DNA of 64,000 nucleotides. Origin: Geodermatophilus sp. DSM 45219 (lineage in GTDB: Bacteria > Actinomycetota > Actinomycetes > Mycobacteriales > Geodermatophilaceae). The first letter of the stretch is position 1. Every line of letters begins with the position of its first letter. This document shows, one piece after another, positions 44,408 to 54,134 of the stretch. The translations under genes and the position numbers were made by a program. The notes beneath the pieces are model-generated. The model ran no database searches and was not told the origin of the DNA. It saw only the letters and a program-made list of their open reading frames with translations. The stretch lies in contig NZ_FNIQ01000009.1 of the NCBI RefSeq assembly GCF_900104025.1, positions 92,634 through 156,633 on the forward strand, in the 5' to 3' direction.

Positions 44408-47400
44408 TCACCCGGCTCGGGTGAGCCAGAAGCGCGAGCCGGCGGGGCCCTCGACCCCCTCGCCGTCCCCGGGCTGCTGCGCGTGCACCCGGACGGCGAG
44501 CACCTCGTCGGCCACCTGCGCACCGTGCTCGGTGAGCGCCCGCGCCATCGCGTCGTCCGCGGTCCACCACAGCTCGATGCGGTCGCTGACGGCCAGCCCG
44601 CTGTTCTTCCGGGCCTCCTGCACCAGCCGCACCGCCTCGCGGACCAACCCGGCCCGCTCGAGCTCCGGGGTCAGCTGCAGGTCCAGCGCGACGGTGAGCC
44701 CGCCGCCGCTGGCCACGGTCCAGCCCTCCCGCGGGGTCTCGGTGACCACCAGGTCGCCGTCCGCCAGCGGGACGGGAGCACCGTCCACCTCGACCGACGC
44801 CGTCCCGGCGCGGTAGGCGGCCACCAGGGCGGGCGCGTCCGCGGCGGCGACGGCCGTGGCGACGGCCTGCACCTGCTTGCCCAGCCGGCGGCCCACCGCG
44901 CGGAAGTCGACCTTGACGCTGACGTCGACCAGGTCGCCGCCGACCGTGGACAGGTCGGCGAGCTCGGCCACGTTGAGCTCGTCGGCCACCTCCGCGACCA
45001 GGTCGCGCGGCAGGTCCGCCCAGCCGGGCGCGGCGACGACGGCGCGGGCCAGCGGCTGGCGGGTGCGCACCTTGGCCGACGTCCGGGCCGAGCGGCCCAG
45101 CTCGACCAGCCGGCGCACCAGCGCCACCTGCTCGACCAGCCGGGGGTCCCGGGCGGCGTCGTCGACGGCCGGCCAGGAGGCCAGGTGCACGCTGTCGACC
45201 GCGTCCGCCAGACCCGGCGTGACCGCGCGCGCCCACACCTCCTCGGTGACGAACGGCGTGAACGGCGCCATCAGCCGGGTCAGCACGTCGAGGACCTCGT
45301 GCAGCGTGGCCAGCGCGGACGGGTCGCCGTCCCAGAACCGCCGCCGCGAGCGGCGCACGTACCAGTTGGACAGGTCGTCCACGAACTGCGCGAGCAGCCG
45401 GCCGGCGCCCTGGGTGTCGAAGTCCTCCATCGCCGCGGTGACGCCCTCGGTGACCTCGGCGAGGGTGGCCAGCGCCCAGCGGTCCAGCAGCGGCCGCTCT
45501 GCCGGCACCGGGGCGGGGCCCGAGGCCGGGTCCCAGCCGTTGGTCTCCGCGTACAGGGTGAAGAAGCTGGCGGTGTTCCAGTAGGTGAGCAGCACCTTGC
45601 GGACCACCTCGGACAGCGTCTCGTGGCCGACCCGGCGGGCCGACCACGGCGAGCCGCCGGCCAGCATGAACCAGCGGACGGCGTCGGCGCCGTGCCGGTC
45701 CATCAGCGGGATGGGCTCGAGGATGTTGCCCAGGTGCTTGCTCATCTTCCGGCCGTCCTCGGCCAGGATGTGGCCCAGGCACAGCACGTTCTCGTAGGAG
45801 CTCTGCTCGAACACCAGCGTGCCGACGGCCATCAGCGAGTAGAACCAGCCGCGGGTCTGGTCGATCGCCTCGCAGATGAACTGCGCGGGGTAGGCCGCCT
45901 CGAACTCCGCCTGGTTGCGGTACGGGGCCCCCCACTGCGCGAAGGGCATCGAGCCGGAGTCGTACCAGGCGTCGATGACCTGCGGCACCCGCCGGTAGGT
46001 GCCCTCCTCGCCGGGAACGGTGAAGGTCACCTCGTCGATGAACGGCCGGTGCGGGTCGAGGTCGGACAGGTCCCGGCCGGTGAGCTCGGAGAGCTCGGCC
46101 AGCGAGCCGACCACGACCGTGCGGGACGGGTCGGCGTCGTTGCGCCAGACCGGCAGCGGGGTGCCCCAGTATCGGTCGCGGGACAGCGCCCAGTCGACGT
46201 TGTTGCGCAGCCAGTCGCCGTAGCGGCCCCACTGGATGTGCTCGGGGTACCAGGAGGTCTTCGCGTTCTCGGCGAGCAGCTGGTCCTTGACCGCCGACGT
46301 GCGGATGTACCAGGAGGGCTGTGCGTAGTACATGAGCGGCGTGTGGCAGCGCCAGCAGTGCGGGTAGCTGTGCTCGTAGCGCTGCTCGCGCCAGAGGACA
46401 CCGCGCGACTGCAGGTCCTCGACCAGCGCCGCATCGGCGGCCTTGAAGAAGTGGCCGCCCACCAGCGGGATCTCGGCCAGGAAGTGCCCGGTCGCGTCGA
46501 TCGGGTTCACCACCGGCAGGCCGTAGCCGCGGCAGACGGCGAGGTCGTCGGCGCCGAACGCGGGGGACTGGTGCACCAGCCCGGTGCCGTCGTCGGTGGT
46601 GACGTAGTCGGCGAGGACGACGAAGTGCGCGTCCTCGCCCTCCGGGAAGTCGACCAGCGGGAAGGGACGGCGGTAGTGCGTCCGCTCCCAGTCGCGGCCC
46701 GTGGTGCGGGCCAGCACCTCGACGTCGTCGGTCTCGCCGAAGACGGCGCCCAGCAGGGGCTCGGCGACCACGAGGGTGTCCCCGCCACGGCGGGCCACGA
46801 GGTAGGTGACGTCGGGGTTGACGGCGACCGCGGTGTTGCTGGGCAGGGTCCACGGCGTCGTCGTCCAGACGAGCAGGTCGGCCCGGCCGGCCCACTCGCC
46901 GTCGGTGACCGGCAGCCGGACGTACACCGACGGGTCGGTGATCGACTCGTAGCCCTGGGCCACCTCGTGGTCGGACAGGCCGGTGCCGCAGCGCGGGCAG
47001 TAGGGGGCGACGCGGTGGTCCTCCACCAGCAGCCCCTTGCCGTGGACCTGCTTGAGCGACCACCAGACGCTCTCGATGTAGGCCGGGTCCATCGTCCAGT
47101 AGGCGGTGGACATGTCGACCCAGTAGCCCATCCGCCGGGTGAGGTCGCTGAACGCGTCGACGTGCCGCATGACCGACTCGCGGCAGCGGGCGTTGAACTC
47201 CGCGATGCCGTAGCGCTCGATGTCGGGCTTGCCGGCGAAGCCGAGCTCCTGCTCGACGGCGATCTCCACCGGGAGGCCGTGGCAGTCCCAGCCGGCGCGG
47301 CGGGGCACGTGCCAGCCCTGCATGGTCTTGAAGCGGGGGAAGACGTCCTTGAACGCGCGCGCCTCGATGTGGTGGGTGCCCGGGCGGCCGTTCGCGGTCG

Positions 47401-47569
47401 GCGGGCCCTCGTAGAAGTTCCACTGCGGCCGGCCGGCGGAGGCCTCCAGCGTGCGGGCGAAGACCTTGTCGGCCTCCCAGCGGCCCAGGACGTCCTGCTC
47501 GAGGGCGGGCAGGTCGACCTGAGGAGGCAGCGCGCGGAAGGGGCCGGGTGAGCTCACGCCCTCCATCAT
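44408..47569 (-). CDS. ileS: Isoleucyl-tRNA synthetase
   Basis: 1053 residues from ATG 47569; GTG 47557 is an alternative and is close to where homology starts. The class I signatures are NFYEGPPTANGRPGTHHIEA (HIGH region) and GRKMSKHLGNILEP (KMSKS). The editing domain lies between them (TTDDGTGLVHQSPAFGADD), and the anticodon-binding domain follows. Its length and motifs fit the long, eukaryote-like type 2 enzyme common in actinobacteria. It charges tRNA-Ile. The 113-bp upstream gap is too short for a T-box. Confidence 0.95.
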   Translation of the reverse strand: MMEGVSSPGPFRALPPQVDLPALEQDVLGRWEADKVFARTLEASAGRPQWNFYEGPPTANGRPGTHHIEARAFKDVFPRFKTMQGWHVPRRAGWDCHGLPVEIAVEQELGFAGKPDIERYGIAEFNARCRESVMRHVDAFSDLTRRMGYWVDMSTAYWTMDPAYIESVWWSLKQVHGKGLLVEDHRVAPYCPRCGTGLSDHEVAQGYESITDPSVYVRLPVTDGEWAGRADLLVWTTTPWTLPSNTAVAVNPDVTYLVARRGGDTLVVAEPLLGAVFGETDDVEVLARTTGRDWERTHYRRPFPLVDFPEGEDAHFVVLADYVTTDDGTGLVHQSPAFGADDLAVCRGYGLPVVNPIDATGHFLAEIPLVGGHFFKAADAALVEDLQSRGVLWREQRYEHSYPHCWRCHTPLMYYAQPSWYIRTSAVKDQLLAENAKTSWYPEHIQWGRYGDWLRNNVDWALSRDRYWGTPLPVWRNDADPSRTVVVGSLAELSELTGRDLSDLDPHRPFIDEVTFTVPGEEGTYRRVPQVIDAWYDSGSMPFAQWGAPYRNQAEFEAAYPAQFICEAIDQTRGWFYSLMAVGTLVFEQSSYENVLCLGHILAEDGRKMSKHLGNILEPIPLMDRHGADAVRWFMLAGGSPWSARRVGHETLSEVVRKVLLTYWNTASFFTLYAETNGWDPASGPAPVPAERPLLDRWALATLAEVTEGVTAAMEDFDTQGAGRLLAQFVDDLSNWYVRRSRRRFWDGDPSALATLHEVLDVLTRLMAPFTPFVTEEVWARAVTPGLADAVDSVHLASWPAVDDAARDPRLVEQVALVRRLVELGRSARTSAKVRTRQPLARAVVAAPGWADLPRDLVAEVADELNVAELADLSTVGGDLVDVSVKVDFRAVGRRLGKQVQAVATAVAAADAPALVAAYRAGTASVEVDGAPVPLADGDLVVTETPREGWTVASGGGLTVALDLQLTPELERAGLVREAVRLVQEARKNSGLAVSDRIELWWTADDAMARALTEHGAQVADEVLAVRVHAQQPGDGEGVEGPAGSRFWLTRAG

Positions 47570-47681
47570 CCCCGAGCCCGCCACCCGGTTCGGACGCCCG
47601 TCCCCGCAAGCCGGCGGCCGGGTCGCACGGCGGCTGTGGCCTCGGCGTACGGGAGACTGCGGAGGTGGGCAGGGGCGCGCG

Positions 47682-49193
47682 GTGAACACGACGGTCACCG
47701 CCGCGCTCGCCGCGGGCGCGATCGTCGTCCTCGTCGCGGCCGTGGCGCTCCGCCTGGCGGATCGGCTGGGACTGCCCAGCCTGCTGCTCTACCTCGCGCT
47801 GGGCGTGGCCATCGGGGAGAGCGGCCTCGGCGTCCAGTTCGAGGACTACCGCCTCACCCACACGCTGGCGTACGCCGCCCTCGTCGTCATCCTGGCCGAG
47901 GGCGGTCTCACCACCCGGTGGGCCGACGTCCGTCGGGCGATCGGCCCCGGGGTGGCGCTGTCCACCGTCGGCGTCGCGGTCAGCGTGGGGGTGACCGCGG
48001 CCGTCGGCGTCCTGGTCCTCGACTTCGACTGGGGGTTCGCCCTCCTGCTGGCCGCGGTCATCAGCTCGACCGACGCCGCCGCCGTCTTCGCGACCCTGCG
48101 GCGGCTGCCCCTCCCGCGCCGGCTCGCCGCCTCCCTGGAGGCCGAGAGCGGCCTCAACGACGCTCCGGTCATCCTGCTCGTGACCGTGCTGGCCGAGTCG
48201 CTGACAGGGGCGGTGACGCAGCCGTGGTGGCTGGTCGGCCTGGTGGTGGCCGCCGAGCTCGTCGGCGGCGCCGTCATCGGGGTCGGGATCGGCTTCGGGG
48301 GTGCCGCGCTCCTGCGCCGGGTGGCCCTGCCCGTGGCCGGCTTCTACCCGCTGGCGACACTGGCGCTCTGCGTGCTCGCGTACTCGTCGGCGTCGCTGGC
48401 GCACACGTCCGGCTTCGTCGCGGTCTACCTCTGCGGCCTGGTGCTGGGCAACGCCGCGCTGCCGCACCGGGCGGCCAGCATCGGGTTCGCCGAGGGCATG
48501 GCCTCGCTGGCGCAGATCGGCCTGTTCGTCCTGCTCGGTCTCCTCGTGTCCCCGGGCCGGCTGTCCGAGGTCGTGGGGCCGGCGCTCGTGGTGGGTGGCG
48601 CGCTGCTCCTGCTCGCCCGGCCTCTCTCCGTGGCGGCCAGCCTGGTCTGGTTCCGGTTCCCGTGGGCCCAGCAGGTGTTCATCTCCTGGGCGGGTCTGCG
48701 CGGGGCAGTGCCGATCGTCGCGGCGATCATCCCGCTGACCGCGCAGGTCCCCGGGGCGACGACCGTCTTCGACACGGTCTTCGTGCTGGTCGTCGTCTTC
48801 ACGATCGTGCAGGGCTGGTCGCTGCCGTGGCTCGCGCGGCGGCTGCGGATCGCCACTCCGGTGACGCCCCGCGACGTGCAGGTCGAGGCTGCGCCGCTGG
48901 ATGAACTCGACGCCGAGCTGATGCAGCTGACCGTGCCCGACGGGTCGCGGCTGCACGGGGTCTACCTGCCCGAGCTGCGGCTGCCCGAGGACGCCGCGGT
49001 GGTGCTCATCGTCCGCGACGGGAGGTCCTTCGTGCCCGGCCCCACGACCCGGCTCCGGCGCGGCGACCAGGCGCTGCTGGTCTCGGCGCGCGGATCGCGG
49101 GCCGAGGCCGAGCGGCGGCTGCGCGCGGTCAGCCGGGCCGGCCGGCTGGCCAGCTGGCGAGGCGAGACCGGCGCCGTCTCCGGAGCCGATTGA
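47682..49193 (+). CDS. Cation/proton antiporter, CPA1 NhaP2/CvrA type
   Basis: 503 residues from GTG 47682. About twelve membrane helices include AAVISSTDAAAVFATLRRL and SLEAESGLNDAPVILLV, the ion-binding Asp motifs of the CPA1 family. The C-terminal cytoplasmic part (about 395-480) looks like a TrkA-C (RCK_C) domain: LMQLTVPDGSRLHGVYLPEL and VVLIVRDGRSFVPGP. This layout matches NhaP2/CvrA antiporters that exchange K+ or Na+ for H+. It is divergent from ileS. Confidence 0.9.
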   Translation: MNTTVTAALAAGAIVVLVAAVALRLADRLGLPSLLLYLALGVAIGESGLGVQFEDYRLTHTLAYAALVVILAEGGLTTRWADVRRAIGPGVALSTVGVAVSVGVTAAVGVLVLDFDWGFALLLAAVISSTDAAAVFATLRRLPLPRRLAASLEAESGLNDAPVILLVTVLAESLTGAVTQPWWLVGLVVAAELVGGAVIGVGIGFGGAALLRRVALPVAGFYPLATLALCVLAYSSASLAHTSGFVAVYLCGLVLGNAALPHRAASIGFAEGMASLAQIGLFVLLGLLVSPGRLSEVVGPALVVGGALLLLARPLSVAASLVWFRFPWAQQVFISWAGLRGAVPIVAAIIPLTAQVPGATTVFDTVFVLVVVFTIVQGWSLPWLARRLRIATPVTPRDVQVEAAPLDELDAELMQLTVPDGSRLHGVYLPELRLPEDAAVVLIVRDGRSFVPGPTTRLRRGDQALLVSARGSRAEAERRLRAVSRAGRLASWRGETGAVSGAD

Positions 49194-49300
49194 TGAAGGA
49201 CCCGCCTGCCGACACCGCGCCCAGGTGCCGTCCCCGGCCGCCGTGGAGCCGCTGCCGGTGTCCCGGTCGGGAGGCCCTCCGGGCCCCGCGACCGTGTGCC

Positions 49301-49361
49301 CCGACTTCCCCGCAGTCGGCCTTCCCGCGGGGGACTGCGGCCCTGGTTCTCCGCAGTCGGG
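49301..49361. terminator. Convergent terminator region with repeated CGCAGTCGG hairpins
   Basis: Hairpin CCGACT / AGTCGG (49301-49319, loop TCCCCGC), then CCGCAGTC (49310-49317) against GACTGCGG (49333-49340), and another CCGCAGTCGGG at 49351. Several pairings are possible. The site lies between the convergent antiporter and mqo genes. The loop is like the hairpins at 24045-24102. Confidence 0.6.
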
Positions 49362-49432
49362 CAGACCCACCACGCGCGATACTCCCCCTCACCCGGTGCT
49401 GAGGGGGTGTCGGACGCGGTGGGTCCGGGGAC

Positions 49433-50926
49433 TCAGCCGTTGAGCTCGAGGGTCTGCATCGTCTGGGCGCGGACCTCGGCCAGCAGGACCGGGTCGTCGT
49501 TGAGCCGGCGGCCGTAGGAGGGGATCGCCTCCTGCAGCAGCGGGCGCCAGGCGGCGACCCGGTCGGGGAAGCAGCGCTCCAGGACGGTGAGCATCGCCGA
49601 GACCGCCGTCGAGGCACCCGGGGAGGCGCCCAGCAGGCCGGCGATCGTGCCGTCGCCGCCGACCACCAGCTCGGTGCCGAACTGCAGCACGCCGCGGCCG
49701 GTCGCCGGGTCGCGCTTGATCACCTGGACCCGCTGGCCGGCGGTGACCATGTCCCAGTCGGCCTGCTCGGCCCGCGGCACGAAGGCGGTCAGCGTCTCGT
49801 GCCGGGCCGTGCGGGACTGGAGCAGCTCGCCGACCAGGTAGCGGGTCAGCGCCAGCTCCGTGCGGGCGACGCCGAGCATCGAGCCGAGGTTGTTCGGCTT
49901 GACGCTCAGCGGCAGGTCGAACAAGGAACCGGCCTTGAGGAACCTGGGCGAGAAGCCGGCGTAGGGGCCGAACAGCAGCGAGTGGTCGCCGTCGATGAGG
50001 CGCAGGTCCAGGTGCGGCACCGACATCGGCGGGGCGCCGACGGCGGCCTGCCCGTAGACCTTGGCCTGGTGCGCCGAGACCAGCTCGGGGGAGCGGGTGC
50101 GGAGGAACATGCCGCTCACCGGGAAGCCGCCGAAGCCGGCGATCTCGGGGATCCCGGACTTCTGCAGCAGCGGCAGCGCGCCGCCGCCGGCCCCGACGAA
50201 CAGGAACCGGGTGCGGACGGTCCGCTCCTCGCCGCTGACGGTGTCGCGCACGGTGACCGACCAGCGGCCGTCGTCCCGGCGCTCGACGTCGGTGACCCGC
50301 TGGCCGACGTGCACGTGCACGCCGCGGTCCTCGGCGGCACCGAACAGCAGCCGGGTCAGCGACCCGAAGTCGACGTCGGTGCCCGCGGCCGACCGGGTCG
50401 CGGCGACCACCTGGCCGGGGTCGCGCCCGCCCATCACCAGCGGCACCCACCCGGCCAGGACGGCGGGGTCGTCGGTGTACTCCAGCCCCTGGAAGACCGG
50501 CTGGGCCGACATCGCGGCGTGCCGGGTGCGCATGTAGTCGCGGCCGGCCTCGCCGGTGACGAAGCTGACGTGCGGGACCGGGGTGATGAAGTCCTTGGGC
50601 GAGCCGGTCAGCCCCTCCCGGATCAGGTGCGACCAGAACTGCCGCGACACCGCGAACTGCTCGTTGATCGTCACGGCCTTGCTGACGTCGACCGTGCCGC
50701 CGGGGCCGGCGGGGGTGTAGTTCAGCTCGCAGAGGGCCGCGTGACCGGTCCCGGCGTTGTTCCAGGCCCCCGAGCTCTCCCCGGCCACCGCGGGCCCGGA
50801 CTCGAAGACGGTGACGCTCCAGTCGGGAGCGACGACACCGAGCAGCGACGCCAGCGTGGCGCTCATGACGCCGCCACCCACGAGGACTACGTCGGGGTCG
50901 GTGGCTGGTGCGAGGTCGGTGGACAC
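49433..50926 (-). CDS. mqo: Malate:quinone oxidoreductase
   Basis: 497 residues from GTG 50926. The FAD-binding motif VVLVGGGVMSATLASLLGVV, the GESSGAWNNAGTGHAALCEL segment and RFLKAGSLFDLPLSVKPNNL are as in Mqo. FAD binding at the C-terminus is seen in GGDGTIAGLLGASPGAST. It oxidises malate to oxaloacetate at the membrane and passes electrons to quinone. Two palindromes in the upstream region may control it. Confidence 0.95.
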   Translation of the reverse strand: MSTDLAPATDPDVVLVGGGVMSATLASLLGVVAPDWSVTVFESGPAVAGESSGAWNNAGTGHAALCELNYTPAGPGGTVDVSKAVTINEQFAVSRQFWSHLIREGLTGSPKDFITPVPHVSFVTGEAGRDYMRTRHAAMSAQPVFQGLEYTDDPAVLAGWVPLVMGGRDPGQVVAATRSAAGTDVDFGSLTRLLFGAAEDRGVHVHVGQRVTDVERRDDGRWSVTVRDTVSGEERTVRTRFLFVGAGGGALPLLQKSGIPEIAGFGGFPVSGMFLRTRSPELVSAHQAKVYGQAAVGAPPMSVPHLDLRLIDGDHSLLFGPYAGFSPRFLKAGSLFDLPLSVKPNNLGSMLGVARTELALTRYLVGELLQSRTARHETLTAFVPRAEQADWDMVTAGQRVQVIKRDPATGRGVLQFGTELVVGGDGTIAGLLGASPGASTAVSAMLTVLERCFPDRVAAWRPLLQEAIPSYGRRLNDDPVLLAEVRAQTMQTLELNG

Positions 50927-50950
50927 GACGGCCTTCCGTACGCGGGGTGC

Positions 50951-51006
50951 TGTTGCCTAACCAACATCGGCCAGACTCACCGCGAACACGTCACCACGCG
51001 TGGTGA
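50951..51006. promoter_or_regulatory. Two palindromes upstream of mqo
   Basis: TGTTGCCTAACCAACA (50951-50966) has 5-bp arms around CCTAAC. TCACCACGCGTGGTGA (50991-51006) is a perfect 16-bp palindrome. Both lie within 80 bp of the mqo start and between mqo and the divergent lspA. They look like operator sites; the proteins that bind are not known. Confidence 0.5.
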
Positions 51007-51147
51007 GATGCGTCGCACAGGGTCATGAGATGGATCACACGGTCGCCGAGTTGCGCGCCCGGGCGGACGGCGGCAGGGGCGACCAGCGGCCGCAGCTATC
51101 GTCGGTCGGACCGCCGTCGACGGCTGCCCACCGACTGAGGAGCACCC

Positions 51148-51738
51148 CTGTCCGAACCGAGCGACCCCCGAGACGGCGCCGTCTCGGCCTCCGGTGGGCC
51201 CGCGGGACGCCGTCCCCGCACCCGGCTGCTGTTCCTGCTGGGCCTGGCCGTGCTGACCCTGGACCTCGCCACCAAGCTGGCCGTCGTCGCGACCGTCGAG
51301 CGGGGGGAGGACATCCGGCTGCTCGGCGGGCTGGTCTACCTGACCCACACCCGCAACACCGGCGCGGCGTTCTCCTTCGCCGAGGGCTTCACCGTCGTGT
51401 TCACCCTCATCGCCGTCGTGGTCGCCGTCGTCATCGTGCGCACCGCGCGCCGGCTGTTCTCCACCGGCTGGGCCGTCGCGCTGGGGCTGGTGCTCGGCGG
51501 CGCGCTCGGCAACCTGGTCGACCGCGTCTTCCGCGAGCCGGGTTTCCTGCGCGGCGGCGTGGTCGACTTCGTCTCCGTCCTGGCGCCCGACGGCGAGGTC
51601 TACCCGGTCTTCAACGTCGCCGACTCCGCGATCGTGTGCGGCGGCGTCCTGGGGGCCTTCCTCGCGCTGCGCGGCGTCGAGTTCGACGGCACCCGGGGCA
51701 CCGGCACGGACGCCGGCGACGCCCCGGCGCGCGACTGA
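51148..51738 (+). CDS. lspA: Prolipoprotein signal peptidase, probable CTG start
   Basis: 196 residues from CTG 51148. GAGGAG sits 5 nt upstream, and a TGA at 51136 closes the frame further left. The next usual start, GTG 51250, would cut the first membrane helix (RLLFLLGLAVLTLDLATKLA). Catalytic Asp motifs are present: GGALGNLVDRVFREPG and YPVFNVADSAIVCG, with HTRNTGAAFSFAEG before them. It cleaves lipoprotein signal peptides. It is followed by rluD after 45 bp. Confidence 0.92.
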   Translation: MSEPSDPRDGAVSASGGPAGRRPRTRLLFLLGLAVLTLDLATKLAVVATVERGEDIRLLGGLVYLTHTRNTGAAFSFAEGFTVVFTLIAVVVAVVIVRTARRLFSTGWAVALGLVLGGALGNLVDRVFREPGFLRGGVVDFVSVLAPDGEVYPVFNVADSAIVCGGVLGAFLALRGVEFDGTRGTGTDAGDAPARD

Positions 51739-51783
51739 CCAGCGCGATCGTCGGCCCGTGAGCCGTCCGGTCACAATGGTGCC

Positions 51784-52722
51784 GTGATCGACTCCGCGGG
51801 CCAGCACCGAGCGCTCCCGGTGCCCGACGGGCTCGAGGGCCAGCGCGTCGACCAGGCGCTGTCCCGGTTGTTCGGGCTCTCCCGCGTCGCGGCCGCCGAC
51901 CTCGCCGACGAGGGCCGGGTGGTGCTCGACGGGCGGGTCCGCGGCAAGGGCGACCGGGTCTCCGGCGGCAGCTGGCTGGAGGTCGAGCTGCCTCCTCCGC
52001 CCGGGGAGCCGGCCGCGCCGGAGCCGGTCGCCGGGCTGACCGTCGTCCACGACGACGAGGACGTCGTGGTGGTCGACAAGCCCGTCGGCGTGGCCGCGCA
52101 CCCGAGCCCCGGCTGGGAGGGGCCCACCGTCGTCGGCGGGCTGGCCGCGGCCGGCTACCGCATCGCCACCTCGGGCGCCGCCGAGCGGCAGGGCGTCGTC
52201 CACCGGCTCGACGCCGGGACGACGGGGCTGATGGTGGTGGCCAAGAGCGAGCGTGCCTACACCCTGCTCAAGGCGGCGTTCAAGCAGCGCACCGTCGAGA
52301 AGGGCTACGCGGCGCTGGTCCAGGGCCACCCCGACCCCTCGCGCGGCACCATCGACGCGCCGATCGACCGGCACCCGAAGCACGACTGGAGGTTCGCCGT
52401 CGTCCAGGGCGGTCGTCCGTCGGTCACGCACTACGAGGTCGTCGAGGCGTTCCCGGCCGCCAGCCTGGTCGACATCCGGCTGGAGACCGGGCGCACCCAC
52501 CAGATCCGGGTGCACTTCTCCGCCCTGCGCCACCCGTGCGTCGGTGACACCACCTACGGGGCCGATCCGACCCTGGCCGCCCGGCTGGGCGTCTCGCGGC
52601 AGTGGCTGCACGCCGCGCGGCTGGGCATCCCGCACCCGGCCGACGGGCGCTGGGTGGAGTTCACCAGCCCCTTCCCGCCCGACCTGGCCGGCGCGCTCGA
52701 CATCCTGCGCGCCGAGAGCTGA
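51784..52722 (+). CDS. rluD: RluD-type 23S rRNA pseudouridine synthase
   Basis: 312 residues from GTG 51784. An S4 RNA-binding domain comes first ([20 protein letters not shown]), then the catalytic [20 protein letters not shown] with the Asp nucleophile, and [19 protein letters not shown]. It should make pseudouridines in 23S rRNA helix 69 as RluD does; the exact target is inferred. It is next to lspA, a very common pair. A CACAAT hexamer ends 6 nt before the GTG. Confidence 0.9.
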   Translation: MIDSAGQHRALPVPDGLEGQRVDQALSRLFGLSRVAAADLADEGRVVLDGRVRGKGDRVSGGSWLEVELPPPPGEPAAPEPVAGLTVVHDDEDVVVVDKPVGVAAHPSPGWEGPTVVGGLAAAGYRIATSGAAERQGVVHRLDAGTTGLMVVAKSERAYTLLKAAFKQRTVEKGYAALVQGHPDPSRGTIDAPIDRHPKHDWRFAVVQGGRPSVTHYEVVEAFPAASLVDIRLETGRTHQIRVHFSALRHPCVGDTTYGADPTLAARLGVSRQWLHAARLGIPHPADGRWVEFTSPFPPDLAGALDILRAES

Positions 52723-52726
52723 CGAG

Positions 52727-53518
52727 GTGACCGGGCTGCCCGGCTCGCTCGCCGACCTCGGCCCGGCCGCGCTGTCCGCCGTGGTCGTGGCCGCGTACCT
52801 GGTGGTCGGCGAGCCGGTGGTGGGGCACGTGCTGCACCGCCGCTTCGAGGGCCGGCTGCGCACCGACCCGGGCGCCCGGCGCTCGTTCTACGCCCGGCTG
52901 CTGGTGCTGGAGTGGGGCCTGGCCGTGCTCGCCCTGGTCGTCTGGCTGGCCGCGCCCGGTGTGGACGCCGGGGCCGTGGGGCTGCGCTGGCCGCAGTCCT
53001 GGCCCGGCCCGCTGACGGCGGCGGCGACGGTCCTCGTGCTCGGCTTCGTGGTCCTCTCCACCCGGGCGCTGCGCTCGGGCGCGCTGGCCCGCGCGACGGC
53101 GGAGCAGGTCCGCCGCCCGCGCGAGGGGCGCCACTCGGAGCCGGCGGTGCACGCCACCCTGGCGCTGCTGCCGCGCACGACCGCCGAGCGACGGCTGTTC
53201 ACCGTCGTCGGGGTGACCGCCGGCGTCTGCGAGGAGTGGCTGTACCGCGGCTTCCTGCTCGCCGTCGTCGCCGCGGTGGGCGGCGGGCTGCCCACCCCGG
53301 TGCTGGTCGTCCTCGGCGCGGTGGCGTTCGGGCTGGCGCACGCCTACCAGGGGGTGGCCGGCATCGTGACCACCGGCGTCCTGGGCGGTGTGATGGCCGC
53401 GCTCTACCTGGGCACCGGGTCGCTGCTGCTGCCCGTCGTGCTGCACGCCCTGGTCGACCTGCGCTTCCTGCTCGTGCCCGCCTCCGCCCTGCCCGACGTG
53501 GCGCGGGGGACGGCGTGA
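52727..53518 (+). CDS. CPBP family intramembrane metalloprotease
   Basis: 263 residues from GTG 52727, 4 nt after the rluD stop. Several membrane helices hold the Abi/CAAX motifs AGVCEEWLYRGFLLA (Glu-Glu-x-x-x-Arg), FGLAHAYQGVAGIV and LPVVLHALVDLRFLL (His and His/Asp). Members cleave membrane proteins or modify peptides; the substrate is unknown. Its stop overlaps the next GTG (GTGA). Confidence 0.88.
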   Translation: MTGLPGSLADLGPAALSAVVVAAYLVVGEPVVGHVLHRRFEGRLRTDPGARRSFYARLLVLEWGLAVLALVVWLAAPGVDAGAVGLRWPQSWPGPLTAAATVLVLGFVVLSTRALRSGALARATAEQVRRPREGRHSEPAVHATLALLPRTTAERRLFTVVGVTAGVCEEWLYRGFLLAVVAAVGGGLPTPVLVVLGAVAFGLAHAYQGVAGIVTTGVLGGVMAALYLGTGSLLLPVVLHALVDLRFLLVPASALPDVARGTA

Positions 53519-53949
53519 CGGCGCGGCTGGCCGGCGCGGCCGACCGGCCGGAGATCGCCGCGCTGCGCACCCGCGTCTTCGTCGAGGAGCAGGGGGTGCC
53601 GGCCGAGATCGAGCAGGACGCGCACGACGCCGGCGCGGTGCACGTCCTGGACCGGGACGACGACGGGCGGCTGGTGGCCACCGGGCGGCTCCTGGTCCGC
53701 GACGGCCGCGGGGTGATCGGCCGGATGGCGGTCGACGCGTCGGCCCGCGGAGCCGGCCACGGCGCCGCCGTCCTCGCCGAGCTGCACCGGCAGGCGGTCC
53801 TGCTCGGGCTGACCGAGGTGGAGCTGCACGCCCAGCTCACCGCCCGCGGGTTCTACGAGCGGGCCGGCTACGCCGCGGTCGGGGACGTCTACCAGGAGGC
53901 CGGGATCGCGCACGTCACCATGCGCCGGGCGCTGCCGGGCGAGGTGTGA
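53515..53949 (+). CDS. GNAT N-acetyltransferase
   Basis: 144 residues. LRTRVFVEEQGVPAEIEQDA at the N-terminus is the ElaA/YjcF-type signature. IGRMAVDASARGAGHGAAVL is the acetyl-CoA pyrophosphate-binding motif A, and FYERAGYAAVGDVYQEAGI is motif B. The substrate is unknown. It is the last gene of a lspA-rluD-CPBP-GNAT row. The 185 bp to dnaE1 hold no obvious gene. Confidence 0.9.
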   Translation: MTARLAGAADRPEIAALRTRVFVEEQGVPAEIEQDAHDAGAVHVLDRDDDGRLVATGRLLVRDGRGVIGRMAVDASARGAGHGAAVLAELHRQAVLLGLTEVELHAQLTARGFYERAGYAAVGDVYQEAGIAHVTMRRALPGEV

Positions 53950-54134
53950 CGGAGCCGTCCGCCGGTCGCGAGACACCTTCCTGTCGGTCCCCCGGAGTAG
54001 ACCTCCGTGGTGCGAGGATCGGGGTCACCCCCCGGCCCGCACCCCGGACCACAGCACCGCCGGTCTTCCCCGCCGGTCGCCCGCCGGATACCCGACGGCC
54101 GGGCACGCACGACCCGTGAGGAGCACCAAGCCCC

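Noticed and set aside
47570..47681. T-box leader for ileS
   Set aside because: Only 112 bp lie between the divergent starts, too short for the known T-box, and no T-box core was seen.
44226..49373. A 1715-codon minus-strand frame around ileS and the antiporter
   Set aside because: It runs antisense through the antiporter and in a shifted frame of ileS; no domain is readable.
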